In this document: positions 34,313 to 45,870 of the stretch, piece by piece
Position numbering within the stretch: the stretch's first letter is position 1
How the letters are laid out: each line of letters starts with the position of its first letter
Source: Cryptomeria japonica
Lineage: Eukaryota; Streptophyta; Pinopsida; Cupressales; Cupressaceae
Length of the DNA: 48,000 bases
Assembly (NCBI RefSeq): GCF_030272615.1
Contig: NC_081414.1
Location: forward strand, 520,315,185 to 520,363,184
Direction: 5' to 3'
Notes under the pieces: generated by a model
Database searches by the model: none
Told to the model about the DNA's origin: nothing
The model's input: only the letters and a program-made list of their open reading frames with translations
Made by a program: the position numbers and the translations under genes

Positions 34313-34327
34313 TTTAGTATCAGAGCC
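34313..34327 (+). other. Primer binding site of element F
   Basis: TTTAGTATCAGAGCC directly after the LTR, close to TGGTATCAGAGC (initiator tRNA-Met). Confidence 0.8.
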
Positions 34328-36444
34328 TCAACGATCTTTACTCTACTAGTTATTAGTTTTGGGTTACTATTATTTTATATATAAAATTTTACCAACCCAA
34401 ATTAGAACCCTAATGTGTTACATAAAGATTTCTATTTGATATTATAATTTAAATAAAATTATTTCATGAAATATTTAAAGCTAAAGACTCAAAATTGCAC
34501 TTGAGGACAAATTTGCTTCTTGAAACCATAAAAAGAAGAAAAAAAAATGAAATAAAAAATTATTTAAAAACTTATGACATTTGGAATCATCGAGTGAAAA
34601 ATTTGAAACTGTAGGTATAGAGGTTGCAATAAATCTGCACATTATATGCGTTGGTCTAATTGTGACTACGTATAGAATGTAAGTCATTAGTGTATTTAAT
34701 TTCTATTGATTGGGAATAGAGAGTATAGATCTGGTTCTTAGTATTTAATGGATTTAGTGAATGAGCGAATCACTAGAGATTTTAATCTTGAAAAATGAAT
34801 GAGATAAATTCTCATCAAAAATTTTAAAAATAATTTACCCTCGTATTTATAAGAACAAGAATGATATGGTTTCACTTACACGAGTAAATTCATCTCAATA
34901 TTCATATAACATAGTTGTTAGCATACAAATTCACAAGAAAGTATTAAAATAACAATATAAGACAGGAATATATTGAAACCAAATCTCAAATCGGACCAAA
35001 ATTTTCATTTAACAGGTTGCAAAAACAACTTCAAAATAGTTGAACATTTATTACCCCATGCCTGAAAACAAACTTCAACTTGCAATTAGTATTCTCATTT
35101 AAAAGGCTGCAATTTTTTTCCATCTCAAAAATTTAGTAGCCCTAAAACCCTGTAGTCTTTGTAGATTATTGAAAATGGGCGTTGCTCTTGTTATTACGAA
35201 GTGCAATAGGGAATTAACTATTAGATACAACCATAGTTTCCAAGTTTGATTAGGCTAGGGCATGAATCATTGTACATAGATTATTCGAAAACCAATTCTA
35301 GATGATTAAAGAAATTATTGTGCAATGCTAGTGGAAAATATCAATTTCAATGTATTTGATGTGACTTTCAAACTCATTTCAGCCTCAACCATAACCATAT
35401 AGTCATTTTCACTTACAATTTCCATTTTGGTTACTATAAAATTAAAAAGGATTATAAAAACTAAAACCTTGAGTTTTTGTATCTAGGAAGTTGACAAGTG
35501 ATTTTAAAGGATATTTATAATCCATACATTGTTAGAAAAATAAAAATAAAAGTAAAATATCGCATCTAGATTTACTTAAGTCTAACCTAGGTTACATTGT
35601 GGGCCCATAACCCATAGGTTCTAAGATCATTTTTAAAATTGGTAAAATACTTTAGCTACTAGAATATGCTAGTTAAATAATACAATGGCTTAAAAGTTTC
35701 AAAACTAAAATGTTCTTATTACCCTTAGACATGGGGACATGTACAATTTTTACAGGGGGAGAAACCACCTCTAAAATAATATATGTGGGATAGATTTATC
35801 AAATATAATTAGAACTTCATTTAATGATATTCATTTTGAAGATTTAATGGTAGCAACAATATAGAAAGATGCAATGAAGCCCTTGACTTATCTTCAAAAA
35901 TTAGAATTCATCACAAAGTTAATAATATTGTGGTATTTAATCTAATGATACAACAAAATTTACAAACATTGTGAAAGCAATGGTAAACCCAACAAATAAA
36001 CATTATATGGTCCTTTGGGATCATAGAAATTACTAGGGATCACTAGTTTTCTTGTGCTTCTGTAATTTTTATTATGATTTTCCTATAAAATAATATTCTA
36101 TAGCCATCATTAGATCTCAATTATCTTGTTAAGTCTCATCTTCTATCATTATTATAGACAAATTATCAACTTTTTAATTAAACCAACCTTCACCCTTGGA
36201 TTTTAATAAATTATTGGTTACACCTAATGTTTCCCTATGAAGTGCTCAATACATGCTAATAATTTGATATTCTTTAGTTATTGTTAAAATGCTCGACAAC
36301 ATTACCATGGTTTATTTTACTACATACTTTGTTATTGGACTTGATCAACCCAATAATATAAAAGTTATTGTATATGAAAGATAACTGTGTATTTGTTTTG
36401 CAAAGAAGATATTCATATAGTCTGGAATGCATGAATACCATCTT
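34328..36444 (+). other. Interior of element F without recognisable genes
   Basis: AT-rich, stops in all frames, no gag, integrase or reverse transcriptase motif that I can read. Confidence 0.55.
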
Positions 36445-36573
36445 AGAATGCATGAAGATAAACATATATTTATGATTCATTTTTATGAAAATGTTATCAT
36501 TGGAAAAATGATTATGGAACTAGTGAAATTTGTCAAATTAAAAGATGACAAGAATATAGATGAGTTAAAATAA
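36445..36573 (+). pseudogene. RNase H C-terminal remnant of element F
   Basis: One 42-codon open stretch: HEDKHIFMIHFYENVIIGKM, then IMELVKFVKLKDDKNIDEL, then TAA. Pattern and position (about 130 bp before the polypurine tract) match the KHI...HF...GK...E...V...D...DI segment at the end of copia RNase H. The T-K-L end is lost. Similarity is by eye and weak. Confidence 0.4.
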
Positions 36574-36690
36574 AAATGGAAATACAATTAATTATGTGCA
36601 TATTCAATGTCAGTAATTGATTTATTGATCATAATTTTTGAGTTGTGATGCAGATACATCTCTTGCTACTGAGGACATTAGCTAAATTAT

Positions 36691-36701
36691 AGGGGGAGAA
36701 A
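36691..36701 (+). other. Polypurine tract of element F
   Basis: AGGGGGAGAAA immediately before the 3' LTR at 36702. Confidence 0.85.
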
Positions 36702-37448
36702 TGTTATGGGACTTTTTCCCGTGGAATGGAGTTATAATAAATAGTATTAAATAAATATAATTATGGACATTATAATTGTTATGAAGGGTTATGACTTCTA
36801 TTACCACCCTTGAGACATTATTTAAAACCTTTGAATCAATAAAGAAGGACAGAGAGGGAAAAAATAGTAGGGGAAAAAGAAATTGAAAAAAAGAAAAAGA
36901 GAGAGGATAGTTAAGGTCTGGTGGTTGGGCATTGGGCATTGGATAAGGGGCATAAAGTGTGTGTCCAACTTTGATTACAGTGTACACCTGGGAGTGTCCT
37001 GGCCAGGGCTGTGTTTATTTCATGTCGTGAAGGCATGTGGGGTTCTGTGTAAGAACCATGTTTATTTCATGTTGTGAAGGCATGTGGGGTTCTATGTAAG
37101 AACTGTGTCCTCTTGGAGCTCCCTTGCCTAGAAATCCTATACCTATAGCTAATCCTCTGTGTGCAGGAAAGCAACCTCTCTGTGATTTACATATATGTAT
37201 TAATCAATTTCATATAGTCATTGCCCTAATGTTTCACCATTGCAAATCATTATCTCAATGTTTTATATATTCTCAGTAATTAGTTTATCATTACTTGAAT
37301 AAATTACTTTGATACTTTATTAAAACATTGTGTAAACACTTAATAATAAATAGTGAATTTGACACCTTAATATTAAATTATCTATCTTAGGTAAAAGGTT
37401 AATACACTACTGATACTTAATAAATCATAAGGAAAAAGTACCATTACA
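36702..37448 (+). repeat. 3' LTR of element F
   Basis: 747 bp, starts TGTTATGGGACTTTTTCCCG and ends AGTACCATTACA, followed by GTTGG. Only a few differences from the 5' LTR per 100 bp in the parts compared. Confidence 0.92.
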
Positions 37449-37852
37449 GTTGGTTCCCTGTCATATGATATAGATTGATTTCTATATTGTTCATCCACTT
37501 TCACATTTGCACTTTCCACAATTTTCTGCAATCTTTTGTTATAACATCTATATGCTTTGATTTGATTAGAATAGCCAAGAAATATTTCTTCATCACATCT
37601 AGGATCAAACTTCCCAATTGAATCATCCCTTTTGATATAACATTTACTTCCAAAAATTCTGAAATATTTAACAGTAGGTCTATGTCCAAACCATAATTCA
37701 TAAGGAGTCTTACCGGTTTCACCTTTGATGTGAACTTTGTTGAATGTGTAGACTGTTGTACTCATTTCTTCTCTCTTGTAGATGTGACGCAATTTGGCTT
37801 CCATCATCAAGGTTTTTGCTGCATCCAAAATGGTTTTGTTCTTTCTTTCCAC
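37449..37852 (-). pseudogene. Integrase C-terminal part of element E
   Basis: Open from 37852 to the F junction: MERKNKTILDAAKTLMMEAK (the segment holding the last acidic residue of the DDE triad in copia integrases, here starting at MERKN), then GKTPYELWFGHRPTVKYFRI (the P-YELW-G--P block), then FGSKCYI, DEEIFLGYSNQIKAYRCYNK. The element F 3' LTR cuts the frame at 37448. Upstream, 37853-37971 is frameshifted. A stop and frameshift separate it from the catalytic core to the right. Confidence 0.85.
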
Positions 37853-37971
37853 TACTCCATTCTAGTTGAGGAGTCCTAGGTGCAGATAATTGTCTCCTAA
37901 TTCCATTTGTCTCACAATAACTGTTAAATTCATGAGAAGTGAACTCACCGCCTTGATCTGATCTTAGACAT
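37853..37971 (-). pseudogene. Frameshifted integrase segment of element E
   Basis: Reads as integrase core in a third frame (a CLRSDQGGEF block near 37960-37930 and a TPQ-N/E-like block near 37870), with stops relative to the neighbours. It links the two integrase pieces. Confidence 0.65.
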
Positions 37972-38751
37972 TTAATTTTTCAGTCCAGTTTCAGTTTCTA
38001 CTTTTTTTTTAAAGATCTTGAATTTCTCAAAAGCTTCAGACTTCCCCCTAAGAAAAGTCACCCACATCATTCTAGAATAATCATCAATTATTAGCATGAA
38101 GTGCCTATCACCTTGAAAGATTCTAGTCCTTGTTGGACCACATAAGTCAATATGAATCAAATCAAGAACATCATTATATTTGTCTTGTATGCTCTTAAAA
38201 GTAGTTCTATCTTGTTTTCCCAATTGACATTCCTTACATACCGGATTATGAGGCTTCATAATCATAGGTATATCTCTAACTGCCTTTGTTGAATTTATCT
38301 TGACAATGCAATCAAAATTAACATGACACAACCTTTTATACCATAACCAACTCTCATCAACATGAGCACTCAAACATGTCTTATTACCAGTGTTCAGGTG
38401 AAAGATATTACCTCCACTCTGAGTACTAGTAGAAATCTCCAAACCAGTCTTGTTAATGATTTTGAATTTTCTATCCTTGAATTGAAGTTGGAATCCCTTG
38501 TCCACCAATTGACCAACACTCAAAAGATTATGCTTTAAACCCTCTACATAATAGACATTATCAGTATTATGCTTAGTATCCAAAGAAATAGTACCTCTAA
38601 CAATGATCATACATGCTTTGTCATCTCCAAATCTTACTTGACTGCCATTGTATTCATGCAGGGATATAAATTTTATTTTATCTCTAGTCATATGATGTGA
38701 GCATCCACTATCAATTACCCAATCATCCTTGTCTTCAACTTTTTCTTCCAA
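37972..38751 (-). pseudogene. Protease and integrase N-terminal/catalytic part of element E
   Basis: 259 residues open. Residues about 11-22: WVIDSGCSHHMT, the copia protease D-S-G block. Then LKHNLLSVGQL (residues about 75-85), then the GAG-pre-integrase zinc region with LWYKRLCHVN and CKECQLGKQ (the first His position of the HHCC set is Tyr here). The integrase catalytic core starts with LIHIDLCGPT (first D) and DDYSRMMWVTFL (second D). The third catalytic residue lies in the broken downstream parts. Function by family: polyprotein processing and strand integration. A frameshift separates it from gag. Confidence 0.9.
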
Positions 38752-38795
38752 GGCCTTTTATTTATTCTTGATAGCCATTCTTGGTTCATCTTCCT
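38752..38795 (-). other. Gag-protease junction with frameshift, element E
   Basis: Short coding-like stretch with two stops; the frame changes by one here. Confidence 0.5.
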
Positions 38796-39872
38796 TTAGA
38801 GAATAGAACACCCATTACTTTCCATTGTCGGATCCACTAAAGAGTCTTTTGTTGGTTCATCCTTTGAGTCATCAATTACTCCTTCATCCTCTATGTAGCA
38901 TTGTTTGTTTCTCTCAAACCTATATCTATTCTTATTAGGCTTGAATGATTTCTTAACTCTTTCTTGAAATCTTGCACTCCTTTCAGGACATCTAGATGTA
39001 AAATGACCAATCTTATTACATGCAAAACATTTAAAAGTTGTTTTTCCTTCATACTTACTTCCTGCAGGTCCTTTAGGTACTCTTCTAGCAAATAAGGCTT
39101 CAAGTTGCTCAAATTCTTCATCCTCTTTCCTCATATCTTCCATTTATTTTTCATAAAGGTCTTTCCAATCATTCTTGCTAGTAGATGATGATGATGATGA
39201 TGATGAAGCATGAAAAGTAGGTTCAAATTTTGCAGCTCCAGAAGGTCCAAATTCTTTATGCTCAAAAGTAGATAACTTCCCAATCAGAATGTCTTTGTTT
39301 AATAAGGTGTTTTCCACTATTCTCAATTCATTAATTGTAGTTGCCTTCTTGTTGTAAGCTGGTGGAAGGGCTCTCAAGAATTTGGAAACTATTTTATCTT
39401 CACTCAGAGATCCTCCACAACATTAAATTCCCATGACAATCTCATTTACTCTTTCCATAAATGTAGCAACTCTTTCATTGTCATCCATCTTCAGGTTCTC
39501 ATATCTCACCAGGTAGCCATCAAGTTTAGCAATTTTGACAATAGGGTCACCTTCATTCAAAGTTTGCAATTTATCCCACAAAACCTTTGCAGATGATTTA
39601 TCAGTCAATCCCATTATCTATTGATCAGTAAGTGCACATAGGAGGGCTTCTCTAGCTCTGCAATCATTCTCAATTTTTTTGTCCAAGTCTGCAAGAGAAG
39701 GATTGCCAGATGTCAGATCATAAGGTGTGTATCCTTTCTCAGTGATCTCCCAAATAACCTTGCTAAGACATCTAAGATGAGTCTCCATTCGGATTTTCCA
39801 TATCCCATAATTTGTTCCATAAAGCTTAGGGATTTCTCTTCTAAAGATAGTTGTCGATGGATTAGTTGCCAT
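38796..39872 (-). pseudogene. gag: Copia gag of element E, one frame with several stops
   Basis: Starts at ATG 39872 (MATNPSTTIFRREIPKLYGT), 58 nt after the primer site. One frame runs to 38796 with stops at about 39617, 39421 and 39143. Seen in order: YGIWKIRMETHL (start of the UBN2/copia gag domain), VLWDKLQTLNEGD, KLDGYLVRYENLKMDDNERV, FLRALPPAYNKKA, a poly-Ser run (39180-39210), QLEALFARRVPKG, the zinc knuckle CFACNKIGHFTSRC (CX2CX4HX4C), then a basic and acidic tail. It is the full usual gag domain order, about 360 codons. Family role: particle structure and RNA binding. Confidence 0.9.
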
Positions 39873-39916
39873 AGGATCTACCTCAAGTAGTTAAGCTTCT
39901 GTAAAAGAGGACCAAA

Positions 39917-39928
39917 CCTCTGATACCA
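39917..39928 (-). other. Primer binding site of element E
   Basis: Minus strand TGGTATCAGAGG, one change from the initiator tRNA-Met site TGGTATCAGAGC, 2 nt from the LTR edge. Confidence 0.9.
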
Positions 39929-41072
39929 ATTGTTAGGATAATCAGTGAACAACTGAGAGGGAGGGTGAATCAATTGTTAACAGATTATATCAATTAATCC
40001 ACTTTACAACCTTAAACCAGAGAATATAAACATTAAATACCGGAATGGCAGAAACAAATACCGGTAGAAATAGATACTGGTAAACAATGCAACACAATAA
40101 TGAAATAGATAATCAACACAATGCAACCATACCACATAGCACCATGATTTGTAAGTGGAAAACCTAGTAAATGGAAAAACTACGGTGGGAAGCCTACCCA
40201 TAGTCAAATGATACTTCTACAGAAAGTATGTGATACAATGAGGGGCCTACACATGTAGGAAAGCACACTGCCTAGAGTAGACTGCTCATTACAAAAGAGT
40301 CTCACTGACTATAGAGAGATTAAAACCACAAGATAATTGGACAACAATCTAGTAGAATGAACTACTAGAGATAGCTTCTACCATGCTTGATTATAGTCCT
40401 GGTTAAGCTCAATATTGGATGCCTTTGACCTCTTACATAAAACCAATTCAATCTTCAATGATTGACCTTATCCTTTGCCTGAATGATATTACAATATTCA
40501 CACATTACATTTCTTCCATGGCTGTTACCTTGATCTACAATGAGATCTTACATCAATTTATACAAACCTTAAGGCCTAAACCAATTAGGTCAGCCACCTA
40601 AAAGATATTACAATAAGATCATTACATACATCCATATTATAGTGATATGCCATGTCAGCTTTAGACCAAAACAACAATAACCAATCCATAAATCATCCCG
40701 GTAACATGTAGAGAACACGTTAACATGATACTAGTCCATAACCTTGATAGGCACCAGACCTATTATGGGTCCACCATGCCAAAGAAATGTCTCCACCTGG
40801 TTGAAGCACAATCAGAGATCATCTTCTACATCCTAGAAACCACACCAACACCACTTATGCATCCTACCAAGGATTCTCAACAAAATATCTATCGGTAAAA
40901 CCTTAAACCTATGCCGAAAGGATTTATTAGAGTGTATGATAGCATCCGATCACCAAGTCAATACCAATTGACCAAGACATGCTCCAGAAGCACGTAACAC
41001 ATAGAACCAAATGTATTCCATTCATCCAAACATGTCGAAAGTGTCCAACAAATAGTCTTTACTGTCGGTAAT

Positions 41073-41077
41073 ACTAG
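41073..41077 (+). repeat. Left target duplication of solo LTR H (ACTAG)
   Basis: ACTAG here and at 41493-41497, identical. The other LTR of E has only one copy at this point ('aacactagatc' near 31343). Confidence 0.9.
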
Positions 41078-41492
41078 TGTTGGCATTTGCATGAAGATTA
41101 CATTAATGATATGATATGTTATTGTTTTCCACGTATAAATACTTGTGTCATATGGTGAATGTTTTTGTGGTTATGATCTTATTTGTTGATTTGATTAACT
41201 ACTTAACTATTCTGATAAGGCATGATAACTGGAAGCATTGAGAGATTGAATATGTTGATATATGATTAAGCATTTTGATATTTACAAGATTGAAGTTGTT
41301 TACTATTAAGTTGGTATAACAGTTAACCAGTTGATGTTGAGTATTCTTATGAGTCTTGGTCTTGACAAGTGAAAGTTTACTTTGTGAGTTTGAATTTGAG
41401 TTTGGGAAGTTTGTATCAGTTTTTCAGTTTACTAATTCACTTCCCCCCCTCTCAATAATCTACCGAATACTTATTCTTTCATCATACCATCA
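41078..41492 (+). mobile_element. Solo LTR H (415 bp) inside the 5' LTR of E
   Basis: Starts TGTTGGCATTTGCATGAAG and ends CATCATACCATCA, with perfect ACTAG target copies and no internal domain. It is missing from the other LTR of E. Near its end it carries CCCCCCTCTCAA (41445-41456), the same motif as near the ends of the G and E LTRs, so it is a copia-type LTR in plus orientation. Confidence 0.88.
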
Positions 41493-41497
41493 ACTAG
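41493..41497 (+). repeat. Right target duplication of solo LTR H (ACTAG)
   Basis: Identical to 41073-41077. Confidence 0.9.
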
Positions 41498-41611
41498 ATC
41501 TTTTGTCGGTAACCAAAACCTATCTTCTGGTAACCAACCATATCAGCTAGTGTTGACATCAATGACAAAATATCAATGCAACACATAATCAATCCTTCCA
41601 TATTGCCAACA

Positions 41612-41616
41612 GTAAT
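41612..41616 (-). repeat. Target duplication of element E (right, GTAAT)
   Basis: Identical to 19179-19183. Joining the two flanks restores a run of the 'gagagagtaattggggg' type, which recurs nearby (for example 41816-41833). Confidence 0.9.
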
Positions 41617-42310
41617 TGGGGGGAAGAGAGAGTGTGAGAGAGAGAGCTAGATGTAATTAGGTGGTAGGCTAAGAGAGAGGGAGGGAGGGGTGGTTGGGGT
41701 GAAGAGAGAATGAGAGAGAGAGTTTGAGATAATTAGACCATAGGAGGAGAGGGGGAGAGGGGAAAGTATCAACAAAGAGAGAAGGGAGATGGGGATAGAG
41801 GTGAAGAGAGACATAGAGAGTAATTAGGGGGTGGGGAGAGGGAGAGAGGTGATCGAGGGTAATTGAGGGAAAGAAATAATGTGAGAGAGAGTTGGGTGTA
41901 ATTAGCAGATAATAAGAGAGGGAGAAGAGTAATTATCAATAAAAGGAGAGAGGGAGAGATATGGAGAGAGGTGAAGAGAGTGATAGAGAGAGGATAATTA
42001 AGGGGAGCGGAGGGGGAGAGAGAAGTATTAATAAAGAGATGGAGAGAGAGGGTAATCAGGGGGCTCTCTCCCCATCTATCCCCCTCTTCCTTTGTTGATA
42101 CTCCCTCCCTCTCTCTCCCCCTCCCCTTCCCCTAATTACCTTCTCTATAGACCTCTCTCTTTGAACCTCTCTCCTCATCTCTCCCTCTCTCACTTTGTTG
42201 ATACTTTCCCATCCCCCCTCTCCTCCCAACCCTTAATTACCCCCAACTCTCTCTAATTCTCTCTTCCCCAAATACCATCTCTCTACCATACCTATCCTCA
42301 CCTCTAACTT
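41617..42310. repeat. Purine-rich then pyrimidine-rich tract with inverted repeats
   Basis: 41617-42062 is almost all purines (gagaga, gggga, with 'taatta' punctuation). 42063-42290 is almost all pyrimidines. Parts are inverted copies: 41765-41777 (agtatcaacaaag) matches the complement of 42090-42102 and again of 42190-42205, with flanking GA/CT sequence also matching. The tract can fold back, and the purine run may favour triplex structure. No gene. Confidence 0.8.
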
Positions 42311-45300
42311 TACAATATGACCACTTAGGTGTTTTTAGGGGTCATATTATGTCCTAACAGGTCATATTGTGTCCTATGAACCCTTAGGACACCATATGAT
42401 GCCATTAGGGGTCATATGGTGTGCTAAGGAGCCATATTATGTCTTAAAGGGTCATATGGTGTCCTATGACCCCTTAGGACATCATATGACCCCTTAAAAC
42501 ACTATATGGTGTTGTTATGGGTCGTATGGTGTCCTAAGGGGTCATATGGTATCCTATGACCCCCTAGAACACCATATGGTGTTGTTAGGGTTTGTATGGT
42601 GTGCTAAGGGGTCATAAGATATCATATAACCACTGAGGACACCATATCACCCCTTAGATGTCATTAGGGGTCATATTATGTCCTAAGGGATCATATGGTG
42701 TCATATGACCCCTTAGGACACCATATGGCATTGTAAGGGGTCGTATAGTGTCCTAAGGGGTCATATGGTGTCCTATGACCCATTAGGACACCATATGACC
42801 CCTTAAAACATCATATGACCCCTTAGGTGTCGCTTGGGGTCATATTGTGTTCTACCGCATCATATGGTGTGCTAACAAGTCATATGGTGTCCTTAGCTGT
42901 CGTTTGGGGTCATATTGCATCCTAACGCGTCATATTGTATGGTGTCATTAGGGGTTGTATGGTGTGCTAATTGGTCATGGGATGTAATATGACCACTTAG
43001 GACACCATATGACCCATTAGGTGTCGTTAGGAGTTGTATTATGTCCTAAGGGTTCATATGGTGTCCTATGACCCCTTAGGTGTTGTTATGGATCATATTG
43101 TGTCCTAACAAGTTATATGGTGTCTTATAACACCTTAGGACACCATATGGAATCATATAACCCCTTAGGATACCATATGGCATCATTAGGGGTTATATGG
43201 TATGCTAAGGGGTCATATTGTGTCTTAAACAACCATAGGAAATCATATGATCCCTTCGGACACCATATGACCCCTTAGGTATTGTTAGGGGTCATATGGT
43301 GTCCTAAAGGGTCATATGGTGTCTCATGACTCTTTAGGACATCATATGACACCTTAGGACAACATATGATGTTTTTATGGCTCTTATGGTGTCCTAAGGG
43401 GTCATATGGTGTTCTATGACCCTTTAGGACACCATATAGTGTCGTTAGGGGTCGTATGGTGTGCTAAGGGGTCATATGGTGTCCTATGACCCCTTAGGAC
43501 ACCATATGACCCCTTAGGTATTGTTAGGGGTTGAATATTGTATCCTAATGGGTTATATGGTGTCCTATGACCCCTTACGACACCATATGATGTTGTTAGG
43601 GGTTGTATGGTGTGCTAAGGGGTCATATTGTGTCCTAAGGGGTCATAGGACATCGCATGACCCCTTAGACACCATATGATCCATTAGGTTTTGTTAGGGG
43701 TCATACTATGTCCTAAGAGATCATATGGTATCCCGTGACTCTTGAGGACACCATACGACCCCTTAGGACATCATATGGTATTGTTTTGGGTCATATGGTG
43801 TCCTAACGGATCATATGGTGTTCTATAACCCCTTAGGACACCATATGACCCCTTAGGACACTATATGACATTGTTAGGGGTCATATTGTGTCATAAGGGG
43901 TCATATGGTGTCAGATGACCCCTTACGACTATATGATGACGTTAGGGGTCTTATTGTGTTCTAAGGGGTCATATGGTCTCATAAGGGGTCATATAGTGTC
44001 CTATTGCCCCTTAGGACACCATATGACCCCTTAGGACACCATTTGGTGTTGTTATGTGTTGTATGGTGTCCTAAGGGGTCATATGGTGTTCTATGACCCC
44101 TTAGGATACCATATGACCCTTTAGGATACCATATGGTGTTGTTAGGGGTCATATGGTGTGCTAAGTTATAATATGGTGTCCTATGACCCCTTAGGAAACT
44201 ATATGACCCCTTAGGTGTTTTTAGAATTTATTTTGTATCCTAAGGGGTTATATTGTGTCTTAAGGGGTCATATGGTGTTCTATGACCCCTTAGGACACTA
44301 TATGATGTCGTTAGGTGTCATATTATCTCCTAAGGGGTTATATGGTGTCTTATGACCCCTTAGGACACCACATGATGTAGTTATGCATCGTATGGTGTTC
44401 TAAGGGGTCATATGGTGTTCTATGACCCCTTAGGACACTATATTATGTTGTTATGGGTCGTAGGGTCTCCTAAGGGGTCATATGGTTTCCTATGACCCCT
44501 TAGGACACCATATAGTGTCATTATACATTGTATGGTATCCTAAGGGGTCATATGGTTTTCTATGACCCCTTAGGACACCATATGGTGTCATTAGGGGTTG
44601 TATGGTGTGCTAAAGGTTCATATGCTATCTTGTGACCCCTTATAACACCATATAGACCCTTAGGTATTGTTAGACATCATTTTGTGTTCTTAGGGGTCAT
44701 ATGGTGTCCTATGGCCCCTTATGACATAATATGACCCCTTAGCACACCATACAGTGTCATTAGGGGTCATATGGTGTCCTATGACCCCTTAGGTGTTGTT
44801 AGGGGTCATATTGTGTCCTAACGGGTCATACGATGTCCTATGACCCCTTAGGACACCATATGGTGTCCTTAGAGGTTGTATGGTGTTCTAAGGGGTCATA
44901 TTATGTTCTAAAGGGTCCTAGAACATCATACAACCCCTTAGGTATTGTTTGGGGTCATATTGTGTCCTAAGGGGTCATATGATGTCTCATGACACCATAT
45001 GACCCCTTAGGACACCATATCATGTCATTATGGGTCTTATTGTGTTCTTAGGGGTCATATGGTGTTATATGACCCCTTAAGATACCATATGGTGTCCTAA
45101 GGGGTCATATTTTGTCCTATAACCCCTTAGGTGTTGTTAGGGTTTGTATTGTGTCCTAACATATCATATGGTATCCTATGACCCTGTAGGACACCATATG
45201 ACCCCTTGGGACACTATATGGTGATATGGGTCGTATGGTGTCCTAAGGGGTCATATGGTGTCATGTGACCCCTTAGGACACCATATGATCCTTTAGGATG

Positions 45301-45557
45301 CCACATTGTGTCATTAGAGGATATATGGTGTCATATGGGGTGATATGGTGTCTTATGACCCCTTAGGACACCATATGGTGTCATTAGGGGTCTTATTGTG
45401 TCTTAAGGGGTCATATGGTGTTTTATAACCTATTAGGACACCATATGACCCCTTAGGAGGCCATATGGTGTCGTTAGGGGTCATATTATATCCTAAGGGG
45501 TTATATGGTGTTCTATGACCCCTTAGGACACCATATAACCCCTTAGGAGACCATATG
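42311..45557. repeat. Satellite array of 20 bp units in both orientations
   Basis: About 3.2 kb built from a unit close to CATATGGTGTCCTAAGGGGT (20 bp) and its complement ACCCCTTAGGACACCATATG. Units are head-to-tail for one to several copies, then switch orientation at the palindrome CATATG or at 'tcctatgacccc'. Variants include 'gttaggggtcgtatggtgtg'. This makes long dyads, for example 44062-44083 against 44092-44113 (22 bp arms with one mismatch, 8 bp loop). No ORF of note. I do not recognise the family. Confidence 0.92.
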
Positions 45558-45870
45558 TACTAAGTTTCAAATAAGGAGAGATATAAGGGTGAAGAGAGAT
45601 TTTGGTGTGTTTGAAAAAGTTTAAAACACATTTTTTTCTCCATTGCCACTTTTTGGCCCCCCATGATCTTACACATACCCACCCCTCTACCAGAGCAAGG
45701 CTAACTAACTTGCTAGGATAGGATTACAATCAAGGAGGTCCAATACAATAAATAATGAATGACTAGCATAGAAGTCATGTAGGACACTGATCTCATTACA
45801 TTAAAAGATGAAAAAAGTAACCATACACAAGCAGGACCTCAAAGATTGTCCTTAGGCTCTGGAACCAAAT
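45558..45870. other. Intergenic DNA right of the satellite
   Basis: A short GA-rich remnant (45575-45600), then AT-rich unique-looking sequence. No gene seen. It could be the start of the interior of the putative element J. Confidence 0.4.

Larger units (their letters stand above)
33567..37448 (+). mobile_element. Element F: decayed copia-like element inside E
   Basis: Two LTRs of 746 and 747 bp in direct orientation, a primer site after the first, a polypurine tract before the second, and 5 bp target copies. The 2.4 kb interior is AT-rich and mostly non-coding apart from an RNase H-like end. F interrupts the integrase C-terminal region of E in the opposite orientation. Confidence 0.88.
19184..41611 (-). 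mobile_element. Element E: complete but inactive Ty1/copia element hosting D, F and H
   Basis: Minus strand order: 5' LTR (39931-41611), primer site, gag, protease, integrase, reverse transcriptase, RNase H, polypurine tract, 3' LTR (19184-31459). Perfect GTAAT target copies flank it. Removing the nested elements D, F and H with their duplications leaves about 7.1 kb, with two LTRs of about 1.26 kb and an interior of about 4.6 kb, the normal copia size. Domain order integrase before reverse transcriptase is diagnostic of copia. Every coding domain has stops or frameshifts. Confidence 0.92.
39931..41611 (-). repeat. 5' LTR of element E, with solo LTR H inside
   Basis: On the minus strand it begins TGTTGGCAATATGG at 41611 and ends ATCCTAACA at 39931. 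Removing H and one target copy leaves 1261 bp, close to the 3' LTR. Around 40710 it shows the site where D inserted in the other LTR, still empty. Confidence 0.92.

Noticed and set aside
42311-45557. Telomere-like TTAGGG words in the satellite
   Set aside because: The words are part of the 20 bp unit (CTAAGGGGTC/GTTAGGGGTC) and not tandem TTTAGGG as in plant telomeres.
42311-45557. CRISPR-like repeat array
   Set aside because: Units are contiguous without unique spacers, in both orientations, in a plant-type sequence.
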